Of a stretch of DNA of 64,000 nucleotides, positions 57,691 to 64,000 are shown one piece after another. The stretch's first letter is position 1; each line of letters opens with the position of its first letter. The position numbers and the translations under genes were made by a program. Location of the stretch: NCBI RefSeq assembly GCF_900143095.1, contig NZ_FRDA01000003.1, forward strand, positions 310,001-374,000. Reading direction: 5' to 3'. The stretch is from Pseudomonas asturiensis. Lineage in GTDB: Bacteria > Pseudomonadota > Gammaproteobacteria > Pseudomonadales > Pseudomonadaceae. The notes below the pieces were generated by a model. It saw nothing but the letters and a program-made list of their open reading frames with translations, was not told where the DNA came from and ran no database searches.

Positions 57691-58088
57691 GTCAGCGCTC
57701 TCATTTTCTCCAGCACAGCGTTCAGGCCATTGCTGCGCGAGGGTGACAGCTGGCGACTCAAGCCCAGTTGGCTGAACCAGTCCGGCAAATCCACACCCTG
57801 CAATGCCTCGGCTGAGAGGCCGTTTACCCTCGCCAGTAACAGGGCGACCAGCCCGCGTATCAAGCGAGCATCGCTGCTGGCGCGGAACTGCCAGTGACCT
57901 GCGGTCACAGTGCCTGTCAGCCAGACCTTGCTTTCACAGCCGTGCACCAGATGCTCATCCGACTTTTCGTCATCGCCCAATGCCGGCAGTCTGTCGCCCC
58001 ATTGCATCAGCAGGCGCGCGCGCTGTTCCCAGCCTTGTTGCTGGTTGAACGTGTCGAGCGCCGTTTGGGCGAGCAAGGGAAGGCTCAT
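57681..58088 (-). CDS. csdE: SufE-family sulfur acceptor CsdE
   Basis: Sulfur-transfer partner of CsdA; 135 residues. The reactive Cys51 lies in VHGCESKVW, the SufE/CsdE signature. Its start overlaps the csdA stop by ATGA, showing coupling, and its 3' end overlaps tcdA. Passing persulfide to TcdA/CsdL or to general Fe-S targets is the known role in E. coli. Confidence 0.93.
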   Translation of the reverse strand: MSLPLLAQTALDTFNQQQGWEQRARLLMQWGDRLPALGDDEKSDEHLVHGCESKVWLTGTVTAGHWQFRASSDARLIRGLVALLLARVNGLSAEALQGVDLPDWFSQLGLSRQLSPSRSNGLNAVLEKMRALTQA

Positions 58089-59290
58089 CTGAGCATGTCC
58101 AGGGCCTGATCCAGCGCGCTGAAGAATTGCAGCAGGTCATCCGAATCGTTATACAGCGCCAGCGAAGCCCGGATGGCACCGGGGAGGCCGAGGCTCTTGA
58201 GCAATGGCATTGCGCAGTGATGACCGGCGCGCACGGCAATACCCTGTTCGGTCAGCAAATGCGCAAGGTCAGCGTTGTGCACGCCTTCCACCACGAAGCT
58301 GACCAGCGCCAGATCCGGTGAGCCCAGCACCTGAATGCCGTCACGTTGCTGCAGGCCTTCCAGCAATCGGCGATGCAGCTTGAACTCATGTTCGGCTACC
58401 GACTGGTGGTCGAGGCTGTCCAGGTAATCCAGTGTTGCGCCCAGGCCGATCACGCTGGCGATGGGCGGTGTACCGGCCTCGAAGCCCAATGGTGCAGGGC
58501 GAAACGTCGAATGATGGTAATCGGCGGTCAAGACCATCTCGCCACCGTACTGCCAGTGGGTCAGGCTGGGCAGCGCGTCGTTGCGGCCGAACAGCACGCC
58601 GAGCCCTTCAGGGCCATACAGCTTGTGACTTGAGAACACGTAGAAGTCGCAGCCCAGCGCCTGAACGTCATGGCGGCCATGGACCACGCCTTGCGAACCG
58701 TCCACAACTGTCAGTGCGCCCTGTGCCTTGGCCAGCGCGATAAGGCGCGACAGGGGTTGCACTGTACCGAGGACGTTGGAGAGCTGGCTGACCGCCAGCA
58801 ATCGGGTACGGGACCCGATCAGATGGGCCGCTGCCGTGCAGTCAATCACGCCGTGGGTGTCGAGTGGCAGAATGACCAGCTTGAGGTCCAGGCGCTGCGC
58901 CAACTGTTGCCAGGGCAAAAGATTGGCATGGTGTTCCAGCGCGCTGATGACGATTTCATCGCCTGCCGTGAACTCGTGCGCCAGACCGTAGGCCAGCAGG
59001 TTCAGAGCCGAGGTCGCACCGTGGGTGAAAATGATCTGTCCCGAGTCACCTGCATTGAGCCAGTGGGCAGCCTTGCTGCGACTGTTCTCGAACGCCTGGG
59101 TGGCATGTGCGCCGGGCAGATGCTGCGCGCGATGCACATTGGCGGCACCGTTTGCGTAGTAATGAGTCAGGGCATCGATCAATGCCTGGGGTTTTTGCGT
59201 GGTGGCGGCGTTGTCCAGATAGATCTGGCCTTGCCGTTGCAAGGCGGCGATGGCAGGAAAGTCAGCGCGCCAGGGAGAAAGGAGGGGCAT
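58085..59290 (-). CDS. csdA: Cysteine desulfurase CsdA (SufS-like, class II)
   Basis: PLP enzyme that takes sulfur from cysteine, giving alanine and a protein persulfide. The 401 residues start at ATG 59290 (MPLLSPWRADFP); the frame is open further upstream. PLP-Lys223 is in SSHKLYGPEGLG, the reactive Cys359 in RAGHHCAMPLL, and NNAATTQKP-like DNAATTQKP near the start. It forms a unit with csdE and, by convergence, tcdA. dapD lies 59 bases upstream on the same strand, with a hairpin between. Confidence 0.94.
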   Translation of the reverse strand: MPLLSPWRADFPAIAALQRQGQIYLDNAATTQKPQALIDALTHYYANGAANVHRAQHLPGAHATQAFENSRSKAAHWLNAGDSGQIIFTHGATSALNLLAYGLAHEFTAGDEIVISALEHHANLLPWQQLAQRLDLKLVILPLDTHGVIDCTAAAHLIGSRTRLLAVSQLSNVLGTVQPLSRLIALAKAQGALTVVDGSQGVVHGRHDVQALGCDFYVFSSHKLYGPEGLGVLFGRNDALPSLTHWQYGGEMVLTADYHHSTFRPAPLGFEAGTPPIASVIGLGATLDYLDSLDHQSVAEHEFKLHRRLLEGLQQRDGIQVLGSPDLALVSFVVEGVHNADLAHLLTEQGIAVRAGHHCAMPLLKSLGLPGAIRASLALYNDSDDLLQFFSALDQALDMLR

Positions 59291-59311
59291 GGTCGTTCCA
59301 GCTTGTTGAAG

Positions 59312-59340
59312 CGGGTTCAGGGCCTGAGACCCTGAACCCG
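59312..59340 (-). terminator. Hairpin between dapD and csdA
   Basis: cgggttcaggg (59312-59322) and ccctgaacccg (59330-59340) form a perfect 11-bp stem with a 7-base loop just after the dapD stop. There is no T-tract, so it may act as an mRNA 3' barrier or weak terminator. Confidence 0.6.
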
Positions 59341-59349
59341 GCCACGGCA

Positions 59350-60384
59350 TCAGTTGTGAGCGTGCAGTGCTTCGTTCAGCTCGATGGCCGACTTATGGGT
59401 CTTGCATTCCACTGCGCCGGTCTGCGAGTTGCGACGGAACAGCAGATCGTCCTGACCGGCCAGCTCGCGAGCCTTGACGATCTTGACCAGCTCGTTGTTC
59501 TCATCGAGCAATGCCACCTTGGTGCCAGCCGTCACATACAGGCCCGATTCCACGGTGTTGCGATCACCCAGAGGAATGCCGATACCGGCGTTGGCACCGA
59601 TCAGGCAACCTTCGCCGACCTTGATGACAATATTGCCGCCACCCGACAGCGTGCCCATCGTCGAGCAACCGCCCCCCAGGTCCGAACCCTTGCCGACGAA
59701 CACGCCAGCCGATACGCGACCTTCGATCATGCCCGGACCCTGGGTACCGGCATTGAAGTTGACGAAGCCTTCATGCATCACCGTGGTGCCTTCGCCGATG
59801 TAAGCGCCAAGACGTACACGTGTGGCGTCAGCGATACGCACGCCGCTCGGCACCACGTAGTCGGTCATTTTCGGGAACTTGTCCACCGAGAACACTTCCA
59901 GCAGCTCGCCCTTCAGGCGCGCTTCCAGTTGGCGCTCGGCCAGCTCGCTCAGGTCCACAGCGCCCTGGCTGGTCCAGGCCACGTTCGGCAGCAACGGGAA
60001 GATGCCGGTCAGGTTCAGGCCGTGCGGCTTGACCAGACGATGCGACAGCAGGTGTAGCTTGAGGTAAGCCTCAGGTGTCGAGGTCAGCGGCGCATCTTCG
60101 GCCAGCAGTGTGGCAACCAGCGGCTTGTGGCTCTCGGCCAGACGGTTGAGCAGCGCAGCCTGTGTAGCGTCGACCGATTTGACGGCGTCGGCCAGTTTGT
60201 ACGACTGATCGACATTGAACGTAATGGCCTGATTGCCGCCGGTGTAGCCCAGCGCTGGTGCGATGGCGGCGATCAGCTCTGCCGACGGATTGATCAACGG
60301 CTGGGCATAGAACACTTCCAGCCATGCGCCTTCGCGGTTTTGAGTGCCAACGCCGAAGGCCAGGCTGAACAGGGTAGTGGACAT
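59350..60384 (-). CDS. dapD: 2,3,4,5-tetrahydropyridine-2,6-dicarboxylate N-succinyltransferase
   Basis: Transfers succinyl from succinyl-CoA to tetrahydrodipicolinate in lysine/diaminopimelate synthesis. At 344 residues it is the long proteobacterial/actinobacterial type. The left-handed beta-helix with hexapeptide repeats is visible in the middle (GAYIGEGTTVMHEGFVN, GVFVGKGSDLGGG, GEGCLIGANAGIGIPLG). GAGG lies seven bases before the ATG. It is upstream of csdA and downstream of the ArsC-like gene in the same orientation, as in P. aeruginosa. Confidence 0.96.
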   Translation of the reverse strand: MSTTLFSLAFGVGTQNREGAWLEVFYAQPLINPSAELIAAIAPALGYTGGNQAITFNVDQSYKLADAVKSVDATQAALLNRLAESHKPLVATLLAEDAPLTSTPEAYLKLHLLSHRLVKPHGLNLTGIFPLLPNVAWTSQGAVDLSELAERQLEARLKGELLEVFSVDKFPKMTDYVVPSGVRIADATRVRLGAYIGEGTTVMHEGFVNFNAGTQGPGMIEGRVSAGVFVGKGSDLGGGCSTMGTLSGGGNIVIKVGEGCLIGANAGIGIPLGDRNTVESGLYVTAGTKVALLDENNELVKIVKARELAGQDDLLFRRNSQTGAVECKTHKSAIELNEALHAHN

Positions 60385-60429
60385 GGAATACCTCGTAACT
60401 TATCTAAGGGCTATCAGTAGCGTCCCGGC

Positions 60430-60777
60430 TTACTGAAAGGCCGCTGCATACAGGTCGGGTTTGAAGCCAATCAGGGTCTTGTTGCCGAGATCGAGCACAG
60501 GGCGCTTGATCATGGACGGCTGCGCGAGCATCAGTTCGATGGCCCTGGCCTGATCGATATCGGCCTTCTGCGCATCGTCGAGCTTGCGAAAGGTGGTGCC
60601 CGCACGATTCAGCACGACTTCCCAGCCGTGCTCGTTGCACCACTGGGTGAGGTGCTCACGGTCGATGCCTTGCGTTTTGTAGTCATGAAAGTCGTAGCTG
60701 ACGGAATGTTCGTCGAGCCAGGTGCGCGCTTTTTTCATGGTGTCGCAGGCTTTAATGCCGAATAGATTGTAAGTCAT
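60430..60777 (-). CDS. ArsC/Spx-family protein (YffB-like)
   Basis: A 115-residue thioredoxin-fold protein. It has the N-terminal ArsC-like FGIKACDTMKKARTWL, in which a single Cys (Cys11) stands where arsenate reductases have the reactive Cys, and the later RP motif (IKRPVLDLG). YffB of E. coli/P. aeruginosa is this type; it binds glutathione and its role is uncertain. No arsenic genes are nearby, so the label arsenate reductase would be misleading. No clear Shine-Dalgarno sequence precedes the ATG. Confidence 0.88.
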   Translation of the reverse strand: MTYNLFGIKACDTMKKARTWLDEHSVSYDFHDYKTQGIDREHLTQWCNEHGWEVVLNRAGTTFRKLDDAQKADIDQARAIELMLAQPSMIKRPVLDLGNKTLIGFKPDLYAAAFQ

Positions 60778-60907
60778 TGATTTTTATAGGGAGCTTGTCG
60801 TTGTCGGATGTTCCCTACCGCCTCCCGTGAAAATTAGCCGGTGATTATGCCACGTCGGCGCATTCAGCGCTTTGCGCACGTTGGCATTGCGTACAGTGCG
60901 AATTAGA

Positions 60908-60928
60908 TAATCACTATAACTATGATTA
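60908..60928. promoter_or_regulatory. 21-bp palindrome around a -10-like box
   Basis: TAATCA (60908-60913) and TGATTA (60923-60928) flank TATAAC (60915-60920) in an A/T-rich gap (60778-61006), 78 bases before the small gene at 61007. It could be a repressor-covered promoter; no -35 box is convincing. Confidence 0.4.
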
Positions 60929-61006
60929 AGAAAGTTTCATTCTTGCAACCTTGAGCGGCCACTCGTCGCGGGCAATGATAACGCTCCACTTCAAGGTTGG
61001 TGCGTT

Positions 61007-61237
61007 ATGTCTGAACAAGAAAAAAAGCGTCAAGAAGCGCTTGTCCGGCAACGCTACTACAGGGAACGTCAACGCGCTGAAGGTTTCAAGCAAAACACAC
61101 TCTGGATTCACAGCGAGGCGGAGGCGGAAGGAAGAATGGCCGCGCGCGAAGGAAAGCCGCTGTTGCCGATGCAATCGCACGATCCCGTTGGCTGGGCTGT
61201 CGGTTGGGTGGGTGAGAAACTGAGAACAAGGCAATAG
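61007..61237 (+). CDS. Small basic/charged protein of unknown function
   Basis: A 76-residue highly charged protein with an Arg/Lys/Glu-rich first half (KKRQEALVRQRYYRERQRAEG) that could bind nucleic acid, and WIHSEAEAEG and GWAVGWVGEK later. No membrane segment. AAGG lies ten bases before the ATG. The gene is alone between the ArsC-like gene and dapC and points against both, so it has its own promoter (see the palindrome upstream). I do not recognise a family. Confidence 0.6.
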   Translation: MSEQEKKRQEALVRQRYYRERQRAEGFKQNTLWIHSEAEAEGRMAAREGKPLLPMQSHDPVGWAVGWVGEKLRTRQ

Positions 61238-61412
61238 ACGTTTCGCCAGTCGAGGGTGCGGCACGTTGCGAGCCTCAATGCGTGCCGCGCCCTTGCTGTG
61301 TAACACCTGTCATGGCCGCGTCGTGCCGCAGCACCTGCGCAGCGGGTCCTGACAATAAGGTGTATGCCGTCAGAATCCCCGCCACACATCGCGCGCAGCG
61401 GGGGCGCCCGGT

Positions 61413-62606
61413 TTACTTGCTGACGAAGGCACGAATCCTTTCAGCGGCCTCAATGCATTCAGCCAGCGGTGCGACGAGTGCCAAGCGCACTCGGCCAGCG
61501 CCCGGGTTGAAGCCGTCGACGTCCCGGGACAGATAAGATCCCGGAACGACCGTCACATGCTGATCGACAAACAGGTCACGGCAGAAGGCCGCGTCGTCGG
61601 TCCCCACATGCGGCCACAAATAGAAACCACCGTCCGGGCGTTGAACATCCAGCACCGGAGCCAGGATATCCAGCACCGCGTCGAACTTCTCGCGATACAG
61701 GTCGCGATTGGCGCGCACGTGTTCCTCATCATTCCAGGCGGCGATGCTGGCCAGTTGGGTTTGAACGGGCATGGCGCAGCCGTGGTAGGTGCGATACAGC
61801 AAAAACGCTTTGAGAATGTCCGCGTCGCCTGCCACGAAGCCTGAGCGCAGGCCCGGCAGGTTGGAGCGTTTGGACAGGCTATGGAACACCACGCAGCGCT
61901 TGAAATCCTGGCGACCCAGCTCGACGCAGGCGCTGAGAAGGCCCGGTGGCGGCGTCTGCTCGTCGAAATACAGCTCGCTGTAGCATTCGTCAGCGGCAAT
62001 CACGAAGTCGTACTCGTCAGCCAGGGCGATGAGCTTCTTCAGGGTTTCGACAGGGATCAGCGCGCCGGTCGGATTGCCTGGCGAGCACAGGAACAGAATC
62101 TGACAGCGTTTCCAGATGTTCGGCGTCACCGCATCGAAATCAGGGTTGAAACCGTTTTCGCTCAGGCAAGGCAGGTAATGCGGCTGCGCACCTGCCAGAA
62201 AGGCAGCACCCTCATAGATCTGGTAGAACGGATTCGGGCTGACGACCAGGCCGTCATCGCTGCGATTGACGACGGTCTGAGTGAATGCAAACAGCGCCTC
62301 ACGCGTGCCATTGACCGGCAGCACATTGCGCGCCGGGTCCATCCAGCCTTCGGGCAGCTCGAATCTGCGCGTACACCAGCCTGCAATGGCTTCGCGCAGC
62401 GCGGGAATGCCCAGCGTGGTCGGGTAGACCGCCATCTGGTCCAGGTTGTCGGCCAGCGCTTTGGCAACGAAGTCGGGTGAGCGATGCTTCGGCTCGCCAA
62501 TGGACAGCGCGACCGGGCGTTTTTCCGGGTTGGGCGTCACGCTGCCGAGCAGGGCGCGCAGCTTTTCGAACGGATAGGGCTGAAGCAGTTGCATGGCGTT
62601 GTTCAT
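61413..62606 (-). CDS. dapC: Succinyldiaminopimelate transaminase
   Basis: Class I/II PLP aminotransferase, 397 residues, making N-succinyl-L,L-diaminopimelate from the ketoacid and glutamate. Seen: SIGEPKHRSPD near the N-terminus, CSPGNPTGALIP, ADECYSELYFDE, and the PLP-Lys region VFHSLSKRSNLPGLRSGF. The gene context (dapD and glnD) supports DapC over a general transaminase. Start ATG 62606; ATG 62594 is an alternative. The symbol rests on context plus family type. Confidence 0.9.
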   Translation of the reverse strand: MNNAMQLLQPYPFEKLRALLGSVTPNPEKRPVALSIGEPKHRSPDFVAKALADNLDQMAVYPTTLGIPALREAIAGWCTRRFELPEGWMDPARNVLPVNGTREALFAFTQTVVNRSDDGLVVSPNPFYQIYEGAAFLAGAQPHYLPCLSENGFNPDFDAVTPNIWKRCQILFLCSPGNPTGALIPVETLKKLIALADEYDFVIAADECYSELYFDEQTPPPGLLSACVELGRQDFKRCVVFHSLSKRSNLPGLRSGFVAGDADILKAFLLYRTYHGCAMPVQTQLASIAAWNDEEHVRANRDLYREKFDAVLDILAPVLDVQRPDGGFYLWPHVGTDDAAFCRDLFVDQHVTVVPGSYLSRDVDGFNPGAGRVRLALVAPLAECIEAAERIRAFVSK

Positions 62607-62638
62607 GAGTCAAAGGCTCTCAAGGACTGCGTCGAAGG

Positions 62639-64000
62639 TTAAATACTGATGCGCAAATCGCCGCCTGGCTGCGAGTTGACGCTCAGTTGCTTGATGATCG
62701 CCTCCTGCAATCGGCTGCACAGTTGCGGGTCTGACAAGGGGTGATTGTCGGCGTCGGTAATAAAGAACACGTCTTCCACTCGCTCGCCCAGCGTCGCAAT
62801 TTTGGCATTCTGCAATGACAGGTCGAACTCCAGGAAAATCTTGCCGATGCGTGCCAGCAGACCGGGTCGATCCGGCGCGAGCAGTTCCAGCACCGTGACC
62901 GGCCGCTGCGCATCGTTGTGAATCGTGACCTGCGGGGCGAAGGCAAAATGCTTGAGCTGCCTTGGCACGCGTCGTTTGATGATCGTCGGGTAGTCGTCCG
63001 GGTTGCGCAGCGCCTCGGTCAGGCCTTCGCGGATCTCCTCCACGCGCGCCGGGTTGTCGCCGATCGATCCCCCTTCGTTGTCGAGCACAATGTAGGTGTC
63101 GAGTGTGAACTTGCTGCTGGAGGTGATGATCCGGGCATCGTGAATGTTCAGGTTCAACTGGTCCATTGCCGCCACGGTCACCGCGAAGAAGTCATGCTGG
63201 TCCGGCGCATAAATGAAGATCTGCGTGCCGCCTTCGAATTCTCGCTGCGTGGTTTCCTTGATCAGGACCAGCGGACCACCATCGGCGGGTTGCTGCAGGA
63301 TCGCATCGCTGTGCCAGGCCACGTCGCCGGCGGTGTGGCGCAGGAAGTAATCATCGCCCAGGGCGGACCAGAGCTGCTCGACGTCGTCGGGATCGGTGCC
63401 GTTGCGCACCAATATGTCCAGCGCCGCGATTTGCGTACGCCGGATCTGCTCTTCGCGATCCACCGGGTTCTCGAGGCCTCGACGCAGGGCGCGTTTGGTC
63501 TCGGTGTACAGCTGACGCAGCAGGCTGGCGCGCCAGGAATTCCAGAGCGTGGGGTTGGTGGCGTTGATGTCGGCAACCGTCAGCACGTACAGATAATCCA
63601 GGTGTACTTCATCGCCCACGAATTGGGCGAAGTCATGGATGACCTGCGGGTCGGAAAGGTCCTTGCGCTGAGCGGTGGTGGACATGACCAGGTGATGGCT
63701 CACCAGCCAGACGATCAGTCGGGTGTCCCAGGCCGGCAGGTGGTGACGCGTGCCGAAGGCTTCGGCGTCGACCGCGCCCAGCTCGGAGTGATCACCGCCA
63801 CGGCCCTTGCCGATGTCGTGATACAGGCCGGCGAGGTAGATGAGTTCCGGCTTCGGCAGGCGCCCCATGATCTTGCTGGCCAGCGGGAATTTCTCCGACA
63901 CCTCGGTGTACTGCAGTTTGCGCAGGTGCTTGATCAGGTTCAGCGTGTGCGCATCGACCGTATAGATGTGGAACAGGTCATGCTGCATCTGGCCGACAAT
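62639..64000 (-). CDS. glnD: Bifunctional uridylyltransferase/uridylyl-removing enzyme, C-terminal part
   Basis: Nitrogen sensor that uridylylates and deuridylylates PII proteins. About 454 residues, half of the usual ~900, are inside; the N-terminal nucleotidyltransferase domain lies beyond the window edge. The HD domain with the removal activity is seen ([17 protein letters not shown], near the right end), followed by two ACT domains that bind glutamine ([20 protein letters not shown] and [16 protein letters not shown]). The frame is open to the last base. The dapC stop side lies 32 bases downstream. Confidence 0.96.
   Translation of the reverse strand: MVGQMQHDLFHIYTVDAHTLNLIKHLRKLQYTEVSEKFPLASKIMGRLPKPELIYLAGLYHDIGKGRGGDHSELGAVDAEAFGTRHHLPAWDTRLIVWLVSHHLVMSTTAQRKDLSDPQVIHDFAQFVGDEVHLDYLYVLTVADINATNPTLWNSWRASLLRQLYTETKRALRRGLENPVDREEQIRRTQIAALDILVRNGTDPDDVEQLWSALGDDYFLRHTAGDVAWHSDAILQQPADGGPLVLIKETTQREFEGGTQIFIYAPDQHDFFAVTVAAMDQLNLNIHDARIITSSSKFTLDTYIVLDNEGGSIGDNPARVEEIREGLTEALRNPDDYPTIIKRRVPRQLKHFAFAPQVTIHNDAQRPVTVLELLAPDRPGLLARIGKIFLEFDLSLQNAKIATLGERVEDVFFITDADNHPLSDPQLCSRLQEAIIKQLSVNSQPGGDLRISI

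Noticed and set aside
60430..60777. Arsenate reductase
   Set aside because: The protein has the ArsC fold but no arsenic genes nearby, and YffB-like members are not shown to reduce arsenate.

Overview
The window is about 60% GC chromosomal DNA from a fluorescent Pseudomonas, most likely the P. syringae group. The basis is recognition of protein families together with gene order (wspA-F/wspR, prfB-lysS, lptF, ppc-adk-tsaB, rsmJ-mexLJK, plsB, dapE-ndvB, csdA-dapD-dapC-glnD), which I compare from memory with the P. aeruginosa map; no search was run. I see no prophage, insertion sequence, tRNA, rRNA, CRISPR array or plasmid function. Coding density is high and nearly all genes look intact; thrC and glnD are cut by the window edges.

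Layout. 1-1.1 kb: end of threonine synthase. 1.2-6.8 kb: a three-gene phosphorelay resembling the P. aeruginosa Roc1/SadARS system (hybrid kinase with two solute-binding domains, REC-EAL regulator, convergent NarL-type regulator). 7-9.4 kb: DUF3509 protein, periplasmic binding-like protein, YaeQ. 9.4-12.4 kb: recJ and an Old Yellow Enzyme. 12.5-15.6 kb: cytosolic PAS hybrid kinase and a DUF533 protein. 15.9-24.5 kb: the complete wsp surface-sensing operon ending in the diguanylate cyclase wspR. 24.6-27.4 kb: prfB with its programmed +1 frameshift, and lysS. 27.4-33.4 kb: TetR regulator, lipoproteins, a QEGLA/MATCAP-like putative metallopeptidase, an alpha/beta hydrolase, lptF with a DUF4398 partner, and a small conserved protein. 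33.6-38 kb: ppc, adk, tsaB. 38.2-42.5 kb: small conserved proteins, DUF72, a PEP mutase-family enzyme, an extensin-like protein, a protein with an internal 60-residue-period duplication, rsmJ. 42.5-47.4 kb: mexL repressor divergent from the mexJ-mexK efflux genes. 47.5-51.2 kb: DUF4197 protein, YbaY-like lipoprotein, plsB. 51.6-56.6 kb: conserved protein, rlmA-like methyltransferase, dapE, ndvB-like glucan synthase. 56.9-64 kb: tcdA, csdE, csdA, dapD, ArsC/Spx-like protein, small protein, dapC, glnD.

How they work together. Two cyclic-di-GMP circuits lie within 24 kb: WspR makes the messenger, the REC-EAL protein should degrade it, and both are controlled by phosphorelays. NdvB-like glucan synthase, PlsB and envelope lipoproteins add a surface theme. 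Lysine/diaminopimelate synthesis (dapC, dapD, dapE) and translation (prfB, lysS, rsmJ, rlmA, tsaB, tcdA) are the main housekeeping themes. I did not find a convincingly undescribed system. The best leads are small: a duplicated-module protein of unknown function, a Cys/His cluster in WspD, paired palindromes in an AT-rich leader, and a clear candidate MexL operator.
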